64,000 nucleotides of DNA from Rhizobium sp. ARZ01 (GTDB taxonomy: Bacteria; Pseudomonadota; Alphaproteobacteria; Rhizobiales; Rhizobiaceae): NCBI RefSeq assembly GCF_014851675.1, contig NZ_JACVAE010000002.1, positions 310,001-374,000 of the forward strand, given 5' to 3'. The translations under genes and the position numbers were made by a program. The notes beneath the pieces were generated by a model. That model made no database searches. It worked only from the letters and a program-made list of their open reading frames with translations, and was not told where the DNA came from. Shown piece after piece: positions 41,708-50,820 of the stretch (positions within the stretch are counted from its first letter, which is position 1; each line of letters starts with the position of its first letter).

Positions 41708-43282
41708 ATGAGCACGCCAGCGGCCTATTTCCGCCTCGCCCGCGTCGGCTGGGTCCTGGTGCGCGAGGGCGTCGTCACGTCGCTGCCGCTGCAGGACATG
41801 CCGCCGTCGGCCCGCATGCTGGCCCGCTTCGCCGGGCTTTTTGCCCGCCGCCGCTCGTCCAAGGAAGGCCGCAGCGCCAGGCTGGCGCATGCGATCGAAC
41901 GGCTTGGCCCCTCTTACGTGAAGATGGGCCAGTTCCTCGCCACGCGCCCCGACGTGGTGGGCGTTGCCATCGCCGACGACCTGTCGGCGCTGCAGGACCG
42001 GATGGCGACCTTCCCGATGGCCGAGGCCGTCGCCACCGTCGAGGGCTCGCTCGGCCGCACCGTGTCCGATCTTTATGTAAGCTTCGGCGAACCGATCGCC
42101 GCCGCCTCGATCGCCCAGGTGCACCCGGCGACCGTGCGCGATGCTGCTGGCGAGCGCCGCGTCGCCGTCAAGGTCATCCGCCCCGGCGTGCGCCAGCGCT
42201 TCACCCACGACCTGCAGGCGATGTACGCCGCCTCGCATCTGCAGGAACGCTTCCTGCCGCAGACGCGCCGGCTGAAGCCGGTCGAGGTGACGCGCACGCT
42301 GGAGCAGACGACCAGGGTCGAGATGGATCTGCGGCTCGAAGCGGCCGCCATCTCCGAGCTGGCAGAGAACACCAAGGACGATCCCGGCTTCCGCGTGCCT
42401 GTTGTCGACTGGGAGCGCACCGGGCGCGACGTCGTTACCATGGAATGGATCGACGGCGTGAAGATGTCCGACATCGAGGGGTTGCGCGCCGCCGGGCACG
42501 ACCTCGACGCGCTCGCCGACACGCTGATCCAGTCGTTCCTGCGCCACACGCTGCGCGACGGCTTCTTCCACGCCGACATGCATCAGGGCAACCTGTTCGT
42601 TGACGCCCAGGGCCATATCGTCGCCGTCGATATGGGCATTGTCGGGCGGCTCGGGCGCAAGGAACGCCGTTTCCTCGCCGAGATCCTCTACGGCTTCATC
42701 ACCCGCGACTATGTGCGCGTGGCGAACGTCCATTTCGAGGCCGGCTACGTGCCCGCGCACCATGACGTCGCAAGCTTTGCGCAGGCGATCCGCGCCATTG
42801 GCGAACCGATCCACGGCCAGCCGGCCGAGACGATCTCGATGGCGAAGCTGCTCACCCTCCTCTTCGAGGTCACCGAGCTGTTCGACATGGAGACACGCAC
42901 CGAGCTCGTCATGCTGCAAAAGACGATGGTCGTCGTCGAGGGCGTGGCGCGAACGCTGAACCCGCGCTTCAACATGTGGAAGGCGTCGGAGCCGGTGGTC
43001 GGCGGCTGGATCCGCGACAATCTCGGCCCCAAGCGTATCCTCGCCGACCTGCGCGAAGGCGCACACGCCGCCCTGCGCCTGGCCGAAGCCGCCCCCGAGA
43101 TCGCCGCCAAGACGGAAAAATTCTCCCGCGACCTCACCACCATGGCCGAGAACGGCCTGCGCTTCGACGCGGCCACGGCGGAAGCGATCGGAAAGTCGGA
43201 GGCCCGCCACGGCCGCTCGGGCCGCGTGGCGCTTTGGGTGATCGCCGCTGCGCTGGTCTATATTGCGTGGGCGGTGGCGTAG
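41708..43282 (+). CDS. ubiB: Ubiquinone biosynthesis atypical kinase UbiB
   Basis: 524 residues. ABC1/ADCK-type protein-kinase-like ATPase needed for ubiquinone synthesis at the inner membrane. The KxGQ motif is YVKMGQFLATRPDV, the Ala-rich loop PIAAASIAQVH, the nucleotide-binding Lys is in VAVKVIRPGV, and the catalytic region is FFHADMHQGNLFV with AVDMGIVGRL. A C-terminal membrane helix (VALWVIAAALVYIAWAV) is visible. It follows ubiE on the same strand. Confidence 0.96.
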   Translation: MSTPAAYFRLARVGWVLVREGVVTSLPLQDMPPSARMLARFAGLFARRRSSKEGRSARLAHAIERLGPSYVKMGQFLATRPDVVGVAIADDLSALQDRMATFPMAEAVATVEGSLGRTVSDLYVSFGEPIAAASIAQVHPATVRDAAGERRVAVKVIRPGVRQRFTHDLQAMYAASHLQERFLPQTRRLKPVEVTRTLEQTTRVEMDLRLEAAAISELAENTKDDPGFRVPVVDWERTGRDVVTMEWIDGVKMSDIEGLRAAGHDLDALADTLIQSFLRHTLRDGFFHADMHQGNLFVDAQGHIVAVDMGIVGRLGRKERRFLAEILYGFITRDYVRVANVHFEAGYVPAHHDVASFAQAIRAIGEPIHGQPAETISMAKLLTLLFEVTELFDMETRTELVMLQKTMVVVEGVARTLNPRFNMWKASEPVVGGWIRDNLGPKRILADLREGAHAALRLAEAAPEIAAKTEKFSRDLTTMAENGLRFDAATAEAIGKSEARHGRSGRVALWVIAAALVYIAWAVA

Positions 43283-43296
43283 CGCCACCGTCCCGG

Positions 43297-43923
43297 TTAC
43301 CAGAAGATCAGCATCGCCCCCGTCAGGAACAGCACGACAGTCCAGACGACATCGACATTGATCCAGGCGCTGCGCAAGATGCCGAGCCCGACGAAACGAT
43401 AGACGGCCAGCGCGACCAGGCCCATGACGGTAAGCATCGTCGCGGTGTGGACGGCGACCGCCGCCAGCGGCGCAACGGTGCTCCCGCCGCCGAGCGACAT
43501 CAGCGGGGAAGCGGCAGCGCAGATCGGCATCAGCGCCGGCAGTACCATGAGGCCGGCACCGTGCGCGCTCGCCATCAGGAAGGACCAAAGCGCAAGCCCC
43601 GCCAGCCCGGTCGTCATCCCGACGCGCACGCGCTGGCGATGCCCGAACAGATGATGCCAGACGGCCCAGGACATGAGCGCCGCCCCCGCTATCGTCCGTA
43701 CGAGCGATGGGTCAACGTACAGGCCTGCCAGGACCATGGCTCCCGCCACCAGCCCGACCGAAGCGGCGTGGCCAAGCGCGATTGCCGGCACAGCGCTCAC
43801 GACCGCCGCCGCGCTTTGCCGATGCACGCCGAGTGCGACGGCGAACAGCCAGCCCATCGCCGGGTTGAGACCGTGAAAGGCCCCGAGCCCCGCCAGCAGC
43901 AACCATGGCCACAGCTCGTTCAT
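43297..43923 (-). CDS. Polytopic membrane protein with intramembrane His motifs, partner of selenium-binding protein
   Basis: 208 residues, about six to seven membrane helices. It has HGLNPAM (17-23), GHAAS (51-55), WHH (89-91), AHGAG (120-124) and VHT (159) in or near helices. This pattern of His in helices recalls metal permeases of the NicO/UreH/HupE kind, but I cannot assign a family firmly. It lies 16 bases downstream of the selenium-binding protein gene and must be co-transcribed. A role in metal or substrate movement for that enzyme is inferred only. Confidence 0.7.
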   Translation of the reverse strand: MNELWPWLLLAGLGAFHGLNPAMGWLFAVALGVHRQSAAAVVSAVPAIALGHAASVGLVAGAMVLAGLYVDPSLVRTIAGAALMSWAVWHHLFGHRQRVRVGMTTGLAGLALWSFLMASAHGAGLMVLPALMPICAAASPLMSLGGGSTVAPLAAVAVHTATMLTVMGLVALAVYRFVGLGILRSAWINVDVVWTVVLFLTGAMLIFW

Positions 43924-43939
43924 CGCCACATGCCCCCTT

Positions 43940-45334
43940 TCAGGGATAGCAATAGGAATCGGACGAGCAGTCGCCACCCTGCAGGCGAACCTGGTGCGGC
44001 CGGTGCGACTTCGGCCATTCGACGAAGAATTTCTCGTCGAAGGCGATGCCGCCGTCCGGCGCCGCGTCGAGCTTGACCATCCAGCCATCTATTCCCTCGG
44101 GATAGAACTGCTCGTCGATCGCGCCATAGAGCGAATTGGTGAAATAGACGCGCCGGCCATCGCGGCTGATCTCCACCATCTGCGGCCCACCGTTCAGCGC
44201 CCCGTTTTTGGCACCCGGATGAGAGGCACGCGAAACGATACCGCCGATCCGCACCTTGCCCGTCTGCTTCGGCTGGAACGGGTCGGAGACGTCATATTGC
44301 AGCAAGTCGCCGGTGCCCCAGCAGGAGACATAAAGGAACCGGTCATCCATCGACAGATCGATGTCGGTGACGAGCGGCGGCACGGCCTTGAACCCTTGCA
44401 GCATCAGCGGCAGTTCATCGGGATTCGCCGGCTCGGCGGGAATGTCGATCACCTTGGTGACGGCCCACTTGTCCCCGTCGCGATGCCAGACCCAGATCGA
44501 GGAGGAGAGATCCTCAAGGCACACCACGGAATTGACGAAGCCATAGGCCTTGGTCGGGTCGTGTGCCGGCCGCAGTTCGAACACCAGCTGGTATTTGTCG
44601 CCCAAATCGATCGTCTGCAGGTGCTTGCGCTTGTGCAGATCCCAGAAATGCAGCCGGCGGCCGTATTTCGAACCGAGCAGAATTTCCGGGACGAGGCCGT
44701 TCTCGAAGGTGTCGGGCGTGCCCCATTCGCTGGTGACGAGGGTGTCGTGGCCGAGGTGCCACCAGACATCGTAGGAAAGCTCCTGCGGCCCGCGGTCCAT
44801 TTCCCATTGCCCCCGCACATCGAACGTCTCCTGATCCATCAGAAAGACGCCGCCCGGCGCCTTTCCCTCGCGGTTGCCAAGGGCCGCGACATAGATGCCT
44901 TCCGGGCCGCAGTGGATCGTGTGGGGTCGCGAATACCCGGCCCGCTCGGCCACCTCCTGTGGCTCGATCACCTTGACGATCGCCGGCTTGCGGCCGTCAG
45001 GCTTGGTGTCGAGGATGTGGATGCGCGACGATTTCAGCCCCGGGACCACCAGGTAACGCCGCTCCATATGCGGATGCGGGGCGTTGGGGCAGAGGCAGGA
45101 CGAGCAGGCATTCCAGCCGAAATGGTGCAGTTCGTCGCCGGTATTGGGCATGGGAACAGTATGAACGATCTGCCCATAGGTCGACGAAGCGGGATCGACG
45201 TCGACGACGGCGAGCTCGTCTGGGACGGCCTGCCTTGGGTCGAACGCCGCGACATAGGCCAGCGTCTCGGGCGCGGCCTTCATCGCCATGCGCGGTGAGG
45301 GATAGAAGCTTGGATCGGGTTTCCACGTAACCAT
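43940..45334 (-). CDS. Selenium-binding protein family (SBP56/methanethiol oxidase-like)
   Basis: 464 residues from the ATG at 45334 (GAGGAG upstream), family length about 460-470. Conserved SELENBP1 features: HHFGWNACSSC (H70, H71, C77, C80), RPHTIHCGPEGIYV, TSEWGTPDTFENG, LYVSCWGTGDLLQYD, and the C-terminal RPHQVRLQGGDCSSDSYCYP. Bacterial MtoX proteins of this family oxidise methanethiol to formaldehyde, H2S and H2O2 with bound copper. No clear signal peptide is visible, unlike periplasmic MtoX. First of a two-gene operon with the His-containing membrane protein. Confidence 0.88.
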   Translation of the reverse strand: MVTWKPDPSFYPSPRMAMKAAPETLAYVAAFDPRQAVPDELAVVDVDPASSTYGQIVHTVPMPNTGDELHHFGWNACSSCLCPNAPHPHMERRYLVVPGLKSSRIHILDTKPDGRKPAIVKVIEPQEVAERAGYSRPHTIHCGPEGIYVAALGNREGKAPGGVFLMDQETFDVRGQWEMDRGPQELSYDVWWHLGHDTLVTSEWGTPDTFENGLVPEILLGSKYGRRLHFWDLHKRKHLQTIDLGDKYQLVFELRPAHDPTKAYGFVNSVVCLEDLSSSIWVWHRDGDKWAVTKVIDIPAEPANPDELPLMLQGFKAVPPLVTDIDLSMDDRFLYVSCWGTGDLLQYDVSDPFQPKQTGKVRIGGIVSRASHPGAKNGALNGGPQMVEISRDGRRVYFTNSLYGAIDEQFYPEGIDGWMVKLDAAPDGGIAFDEKFFVEWPKSHRPHQVRLQGGDCSSDSYCYP

Positions 45335-45785
45335 GTGAAGGGCTCCTCGTTCGCGATTGCGGAACAATTGGAATGCCGGCTGTCCGCCGCTCCGGCATGC
45401 GAGGCGACATGATCAGGAATGCTTCAACAGGATATCGGGGTGCGCGCCCAAAGCGCGATCGGGAGCGCCCGGGTTTCCCTTTGCAATTGTCTCAGATTGA
45501 CGCGCCTTTGGACAACCTTTTTTGCTGATATGGCGGAATCTCGCAGCCCCGGCGCGGTCGAGGTTACGGCGTCGCCTCGACCTCAATTCATCCTTTCTGA
45601 CCGGCTAACTTCGAACTCGCTAAAATTAGCGGATTCACATTATCTAATTGGTCGTGGTTTAAGTAGCAGGCTCTGGATCGTCACGGTTCGCCGCGCGCAT
45701 TGCTCGGCCCGCCACAAATCCGGCCCAAAGCAGCCCCAATCGCCACCTGGGGGCTTGGAACACAATTGATTCGGAGGAATGTTCT
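45335..45785. other. Divergent intergenic region before the Gly-rich protein gene
   Basis: About 450 bases. It has an imperfectly placed TTGACG at 45497-45502, and a short inverted repeat CGCTAA-AA-TTAGCG (45618-45631). The region 45600-45660 is AT-rich and probably holds the Gly-rich gene promoter. A 116-codon frame at 45419-45769 looks non-coding. No RNA gene recognised. Confidence 0.4.
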
Positions 45786-46742
45786 ATGCGCAAATTCGGT
45801 AGCCTAGCCCTCGCGGCTTGTATGTCCGCAACGCTTGCCGCCGTGCCGGTCAGCCTCGACCTGAAGGATCCGTCCAAGCTCACCACCTCGTCCGCTTTTG
45901 CCAAGAACGGCAATGGCGGCGGCAACGGGGGTGGCAACGGCGGCGGCGGTGGCGGCGGAAACGGCGGCGGTAAAGGCGGCGGCAGCGACAAGAGCGGCGG
46001 CGGCACTGACAAGGGTGGCGGCAAAGACAAGGACGGAAGCAAGAACACCTCCGGTCGTGGCAAGTCCGAAACCGCGCATGCAAAGGCCGACACGAAGGAA
46101 AAGAAGGATCCGATCGCCAAGGCCTTCGGTAAGCTCTTCGGCAAGGATGAGGCCAAGGGAAAGACCAAGGTAGCGTCGGTGGAAAAATCCAAGCCGGCCA
46201 GGAAGGTGACGAACACTGCCGCGACGACCGCCAAGCTCAAGCCGACCCCGCAAGAAAAGCCGCTCTCAGCCAAGCTCGGCAGCCTGAATTCGCTCAAGCG
46301 CAACTATCACGCCTACATGAATTCGCAGGATCCGCGCATGGCCGCGGTCCGCGCCTATGTCATGGCCTATGCGCAATTCGAGCTGGATAACGGCGTCGAC
46401 GCCGTGCCAGTCGATCCGGCCCTTAGCGACGAGGCCCTGAGCGCCGCCCTGCTTGCGGCCACCAACAAGAACATCAATACGGCGCAGCCGGGCGAACCGG
46501 CGGTGGTTGATCAGGAAGTGATGGGCTGGGCGAAGGATGTTCTCGGCGTCGGCCCCTCGATCGGCAAGATCGATCAGGTGCGCGATGAACTGGCATCCCA
46601 GCAGCCGACGGATGTTGTTGAGCAGCCGGCCGAACCGGACACCGAGGAGCCGACAGACGTCGTCGAGCAACCGACCGAGCCGGACGCCGAGCAGCCGACC
46701 GAGCCTAGCACTGAAACCGAACAGGCCGCGGTGGTCGAATAG
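45786..46742 (+). CDS. Exported low-complexity protein: Gly-rich, Lys-rich, with acidic Pro repeats at the C-terminus
   Basis: 318 residues. A likely signal peptide (1-20 or so) is followed by a Gly/Asn/Lys-rich segment (40-90) with NGGG repeats. Next comes a Lys/Ala-rich stretch (90-160), then a predicted helical block (160-270) with LGSLNSLKRNYHAYMNS and RMAAVRAYVMAYAQFEL. The C-terminus has a 13-residue repeat PTDVVEQPxEPDx (274-300). A good GGAGG ribosome site precedes the ATG. I do not recognise a domain. The Gly-rich and acidic repeat parts are spacer-like, and a cell-surface or periplasmic scaffold is a guess. Confidence 0.75.
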   Translation: MRKFGSLALAACMSATLAAVPVSLDLKDPSKLTTSSAFAKNGNGGGNGGGNGGGGGGGNGGGKGGGSDKSGGGTDKGGGKDKDGSKNTSGRGKSETAHAKADTKEKKDPIAKAFGKLFGKDEAKGKTKVASVEKSKPARKVTNTAATTAKLKPTPQEKPLSAKLGSLNSLKRNYHAYMNSQDPRMAAVRAYVMAYAQFELDNGVDAVPVDPALSDEALSAALLAATNKNINTAQPGEPAVVDQEVMGWAKDVLGVGPSIGKIDQVRDELASQQPTDVVEQPAEPDTEEPTDVVEQPTEPDAEQPTEPSTETEQAAVVE

Positions 46743-46753
46743 GCCCTTACAAC

Positions 46754-46786
46754 CGCCCACCGCCCAGTCTGCCTGGGCGGTGGGCG
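46754..46786 (+). terminator. Perfect 14-bp hairpin after the Gly-rich protein gene
   Basis: CGCCCACCGCCCAG / CTGGGCGGTGGGCG with a 5-base loop, 11 bases after the stop. The following bases are only moderately T-rich (TGTCTCTTG). The stem is long and GC-rich, so it is a likely terminator despite that. Confidence 0.65.
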
Positions 46787-47049
46787 TGTCTCTTGATCCG
46801 TCGCAGGCGGCCGAGGCCATATTCGGCAACAGCGAAACCCATCGACGAAATGGGCAGCGCATCGAGGCCAGGCAGAACCGAGCAGCATGAAGCCCGGCCA
46901 TGCTGCTTCCGGCGCGAAGCAGGGTTCGGTGTTCGGCAGCTTCTGGCTTGAAGCAGAAGTTTAACAGGCGCTGCGGTGTGCAGCTCTTCAGGGACACCCG
47001 GCGCGATCCGCGCTATAGTTCCATCGAGCACCTATTCAGGGGAAGTTCG
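46787..47049. other. Gap before the POT transporter gene
   Basis: No gene seen. A -10-like CTATAG lies at 47013-47018 with a weak -35 (AGGGAC, 46990-46995). Otherwise nothing stands out. Confidence 0.35.
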
Positions 47050-48564
47050 ATGTCGACGTCCGTGAAATATCCGCCGGGCCTCGTTGCTCTCTTCTTTGTC
47101 GAGATGTGGGAACGCTTCAGCTACTATGGCATGCGAGCGATCCTGATCCTTTTCCTTGTGGACCAGGTGCAGAATGGTGGGCTTGGCCTGACAACGGCCG
47201 ACGCAGCGGCAATCTACGGCCTGTATACTGCCTCGGCCTACATACTGGCGTTGCCGGGGGGCTGGATCGCCGACCGGTTCTGGGGGTGCAAGCGTGCGAT
47301 CGTCGTTGGCGGCATCGCCATCATGCTAGGGCACATCCTGCTGGCAATATCCGGTTTCGCCGCCGCGATTTTCTTCCTCGGCCTCGTCTGCATCGCCGTC
47401 GGCACCGGGCTGCTGAAGCCTAACATCTCAACCCTCGTCGGCCAGCTTTACGACAAGAATGACATCGGCGGCCGCGACGCCGGCTTTTCCTTCTTCTACA
47501 TGGGCATCAATATCGGTGCGATCCTTGGCGGACTGATCGCCGGCTATCTCGGTGAGAACTGGGGTTGGCACTGGGGCTTTGGTGCCGCCGCCGTCGCCAT
47601 GCTGTTCGGCCTTGTCAACTTCCTGTACGCCGGCCGCAGGTCGCTGCGCGACAAAGGCGGCGTGCCCGCCGTCCACCACCACCCCGACTCGGCCACCGGA
47701 CGTCGCGATCAAATCTTCACTGGTATCATCGGTGGCTTGGTTGTCGTACTAGTCGCTGCCGCCGCGGTGACCGGCCTGATCGATCTCGCCAGCGCCCCCG
47801 GTCTCGCCAAGGCCATGGGCCTGATCATCGTTACCGTGGCCATCGGCTTCTTCCTCAACATCTTCCTCGCCGGCGACCTGACCGGCCCCGAGAAATTGCG
47901 AATGATCGTGCTTGCGATCCTCTTCGTGGCGGCAGCGCTTTTCTGGTCGGGTTTCGAGCAGGCGGGGTCATCGCTCAACCTTTTCGCCAACGACCTCACC
48001 CAGCGCGAACTCGGCAGCTTCACCGTGCCCGCCTCGTGGTTCCAGAACCTCAATGCGCTTTTTATCATTCTGCTGACCCCGGCCTTCGCCGCGTTCTGGA
48101 TCTATGCCGAACAGCGCTGGACCATTCCCGTTTTCGTAAAGTTCGGTGCGGCGCTCATCGCCATGGGCCTCGGCTATCTGATCCTCGTGCCCGCGGCGCA
48201 AACCGCAGCAACCGGCATGAAGGTCTCGGCGCTGTTTCTGATCGCCACCTATCTCCTTCACACCGTGGGCGAGCTGTTGCTGAGCCCCGTCGGCCTTTCC
48301 ACCTTTTCCCGCCTGGCGCCAGAACGGTTCACCAGCCAGATGATGGGCTTCTGGTTCGTCGCTTCGTCACTTGGAAACCTGATGGCGGGGTTGCTCGCCG
48401 CCGGCATGGACACCGAGCATGCGGCCGGGCTGCAGGATGCGTTTATGCGCATCTTCATGACCAGCGCCGCCTTCGGGGTGGTGCTCATCCTTCTCGCCCG
48501 CCCGCTCACCCGTTGGGCACTTGGCGGCAGCGAGCGCCTCGAAGAGACGGCTCCGGCCCAATAG
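47050..48564 (+). CDS. Proton-dependent oligopeptide transporter (POT/PTR2 family)
   Basis: 504 residues from the ATG at 47050 (GGGGAAG upstream). About 14 membrane helices. The ExxER proton-coupling motif is E18-M-W-E21-R22 in FFVEMWERFSYYG. Other PTR2 features are GGWIADRFWG and FSFFYMGINIGAILGGLIAGYLGE, plus a conserved late helix with LFIATYLLHTVGELLLSPVGLS-type sequence. It imports di- and tripeptides with protons. It stands alone. Confidence 0.93.
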   Translation: MSTSVKYPPGLVALFFVEMWERFSYYGMRAILILFLVDQVQNGGLGLTTADAAAIYGLYTASAYILALPGGWIADRFWGCKRAIVVGGIAIMLGHILLAISGFAAAIFFLGLVCIAVGTGLLKPNISTLVGQLYDKNDIGGRDAGFSFFYMGINIGAILGGLIAGYLGENWGWHWGFGAAAVAMLFGLVNFLYAGRRSLRDKGGVPAVHHHPDSATGRRDQIFTGIIGGLVVVLVAAAAVTGLIDLASAPGLAKAMGLIIVTVAIGFFLNIFLAGDLTGPEKLRMIVLAILFVAAALFWSGFEQAGSSLNLFANDLTQRELGSFTVPASWFQNLNALFIILLTPAFAAFWIYAEQRWTIPVFVKFGAALIAMGLGYLILVPAAQTAATGMKVSALFLIATYLLHTVGELLLSPVGLSTFSRLAPERFTSQMMGFWFVASSLGNLMAGLLAAGMDTEHAAGLQDAFMRIFMTSAAFGVVLILLARPLTRWALGGSERLEETAPAQ

Positions 48565-48663
48565 GCTCGTGCAGCTCGCCAGCCTTCACCGGCATTGCAT
48601 CAGCGGCGTTCCCACGCGCCCTACGCCGCTTGACCCGCAAGAGGCGCGGGCTAGATTGTCGCA

Positions 48664-49464
48664 ATGGCTGAGCGACGGAACATTGACGCGGCGTCCGTGC
48701 CCCTGATGGAGGCGCTGCGCCGCCGTCTGCGCAGCCTCTACTACGGCAGCCATCCGCAAGCGCTCGCCTTCCAGTTCGCCATGATGGTGGTCGACCTCGC
48801 CATCATCGTCTTCTTTCTGATGGGGCCGTACCTGCGCGCCGGCAACGCCTATCTGCTGGTCGACTACGTCGTCACCGTCATCATCGCCCTCGAACTTGTC
48901 GCGCGCATGCTGGTGGCGCCGACACTGCGCTATTGGCTCGGCCGGCCGATGACCTGGGTCGACCTCTTCATCCTTGCCACGCTGCTCTTTCCGAACCAGC
49001 TCGCCAACTTCGCCTTCCTCAGGGCGCTGCGAATCTGGGCGATCAGCCAGAGCCGGCTGTTCTCGCTGATCCTGAAGCGCCGGGGCTACAGCGCCTACGA
49101 GGACACGATCCAGGCCTGCATCAACTTCCTGATCTTCCTGTTCATCGTCACCGGCTTCGTCTACTCGACCTTCTTCTATGCCGAAAACGTCAGCGGCTTC
49201 ATCGATGCGCTCTATTTCACTGTCGCCACGGTGACGACCACCGGCTTCGGCGACATCACGCTGCCCGGTCCGCTTGGGAAATTGACGTCGATTGCCACGA
49301 TGATCATCGGCATCTCGCTGTTCGTGCGGCTGGCGCAGACGATCGTGCGCCCGCACAAGGTTATTTTCCCCTGCCCGCAATGCGGCCTGCGCCGCCACGA
49401 TGTCGATGCCGTCCACTGCAAGGCCTGCGGCCATATCCTCAACATTCCGGATGAGGGCGCATGA
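48664..49464 (+). CDS. Voltage-gated-like potassium channel with C-terminal zinc ribbon
   Basis: 266 residues. Six membrane helices of the ion_trans type. An S4-like helix (FLRALRIWAISQSRLFSLILKRR, 118-140) has several Arg/Lys, and the pore helix and selectivity filter are TVATVTTTGFGD (186-197), giving a K+-type GFGD filter. The cytoplasmic tail ends in a zinc ribbon with C237, C240, C252 and C255 (CPQC...CKAC). That tail could sense metal or redox state (inference). It stands between the POT transporter and coaBC. Confidence 0.87.
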   Translation: MAERRNIDAASVPLMEALRRRLRSLYYGSHPQALAFQFAMMVVDLAIIVFFLMGPYLRAGNAYLLVDYVVTVIIALELVARMLVAPTLRYWLGRPMTWVDLFILATLLFPNQLANFAFLRALRIWAISQSRLFSLILKRRGYSAYEDTIQACINFLIFLFIVTGFVYSTFFYAENVSGFIDALYFTVATVTTTGFGDITLPGPLGKLTSIATMIIGISLFVRLAQTIVRPHKVIFPCPQCGLRRHDVDAVHCKACGHILNIPDEGA

Positions 49465-49555
49465 TCGGCATCTTGGAAAAGGGGCACAGAAACGCTACGG
49501 AATTGAACGCCTTGCCACGAGCGGCAGGGGAAGAATTGAAGTGCGGGACGGGCTC

Positions 49556-50770
49556 ATGACCTTGAAGGACAAACGCATTCTTCTGATCATCTCGGGTGGG
49601 ATTGCCGCCTACAAGAGCCTCGACCTGATCCGCAGGTTGCGCGAGCGCGGCGCGACGGTGGTGCCGCTCATGACAGCCGGCGCGCAGCAGTTCGTCACCC
49701 CGCTTGCGGTCGGCGCGCTGTCCTCCGGCCACGTCTTCACCGATCTTTTTTCCCGCGAGGACGAGCAGGATGTCGGTCATATCCGGCTGGCGCGCGACTG
49801 CGACCTCGTCGTCGTGGCACCGGCCACGGCCGACCTGATGGCGAAGATGGCGAATGGCCTAGCCGACGACCTCGCCTCGACCGTGCTGCTCGCCACCGAC
49901 CGCCCGGTATTGATCGCACCGGCGATGAACCCGAAGATGTGGACGCATCCGGCCACGCTGCGCAACGCCGAGACGCTTGCCGGCGACGGTATCCGCTTCG
50001 TCGGTCCGAATGCCGGCGAGATGGCCGAGGGTGGGGAAGCCGGGCTTGGCCGCATGGCCGAGCCGCTGGAGATTGTGGCAGCCGTCGAGCGGATGCTCGA
50101 TGGCGGGCCGAAACCGCTTGCCGGCCGGAAGGTCATCGTCACCTCCGGCCCCACCCACGAGCCGATCGATCCGGTGCGCTACATCGCCAACCGCTCCTCC
50201 GGCCGGCAGGGCCATGCGATCGCCGCAGCCCTTGCAAAGCTTGGCGCGGACGTCACCCTCGTTTCCGGCCCGGTCGAAATCCCTGACCCCGCCGGTGTCA
50301 GGACCGTGCATGTCGAGCGCGCCGAGGAGATGCTGGAGGCGGTCCTGAGGAACCTTCCCGCCGACATCGCCGTCATGGTCGCTGCCGTCGCAGATTGGCG
50401 CGTCGCCACGGCGGGTGCGCAGAAGATCAAGAAGAAGCCGGGCGAGGCACCGCCGCCGCTGCAACTCGCCGAGAACCCCGACATCCTCAAGACCATCGGC
50501 CATCATGCCCAGCGCCCGCAGCTGGTCGTCGGCTTTGCCGCCGAGACGCAGGATGTCGAGGCGAACGCCCGGGAGAAACTGAAGCGCAAGGGCGCGGACC
50601 TGATCGTCGCCAACGACGTCTCGCCGAAAACCGGCATCATGGGCGGCAGCCGCAACAGCGTGAAGATTGTTTCCAAGGACGGCATCGACGTCTGGCCGGA
50701 CCTCTCCAAGGACGAGGTCGCCGCACGTCTGGCGGCGCTGATCGCTGAGAGGCTCGCTTCGCCGTCATGA
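49556..50770 (+). CDS. coaBC: Bifunctional phosphopantothenoylcysteine decarboxylase/synthetase
   Basis: 404 residues from the ATG at 49556. Two steps of coenzyme A synthesis: ligation of cysteine to 4'-phosphopantothenate, then decarboxylation. The N-terminal flavoprotein domain (CoaC) has LLIISGGIAAYKSLDLIRRL and the clamp PAMNPKMW. The C-terminal CoaB domain has VTSGPTHEPIDPVRYIANRSSG and the Lys-rich KIKKKPGE loop. An intact dfp-type fusion. Confidence 0.96.
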   Translation: MTLKDKRILLIISGGIAAYKSLDLIRRLRERGATVVPLMTAGAQQFVTPLAVGALSSGHVFTDLFSREDEQDVGHIRLARDCDLVVVAPATADLMAKMANGLADDLASTVLLATDRPVLIAPAMNPKMWTHPATLRNAETLAGDGIRFVGPNAGEMAEGGEAGLGRMAEPLEIVAAVERMLDGGPKPLAGRKVIVTSGPTHEPIDPVRYIANRSSGRQGHAIAAALAKLGADVTLVSGPVEIPDPAGVRTVHVERAEEMLEAVLRNLPADIAVMVAAVADWRVATAGAQKIKKKPGEAPPPLQLAENPDILKTIGHHAQRPQLVVGFAAETQDVEANAREKLKRKGADLIVANDVSPKTGIMGGSRNSVKIVSKDGIDVWPDLSKDEVAARLAALIAERLASPS

Positions 50771-50820
50771 GGCCTCGCGCCGGACGAACGGATCAGCCGC
50801 CCGCATCCAGGCGAGACGTG

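Noticed and set aside
41657..43588. 643-codon open frame on the minus strand opposite ubiB
   Set aside because: Antisense to intact ubiB and running into the convergent membrane gene. The composition (Arg, Asp, His, Ala) is typical of a shadow frame.
45419..45769. 116-codon frame before the Gly-rich protein gene
   Set aside because: It has no ribosome site, no domain and AT-rich promoter-like sequence inside it.
45900..46020. Tandem GGC/AAC repeats as a CRISPR or satellite array
   Set aside because: They are codon repeats of a Gly/Asn-rich protein segment, with no spacers or constant repeat unit.
45804..46253. 149-codon Ala-rich minus-strand frame opposite the Gly-rich gene
   Set aside because: It is a direct result of reading the GGC repeats on the other strand.
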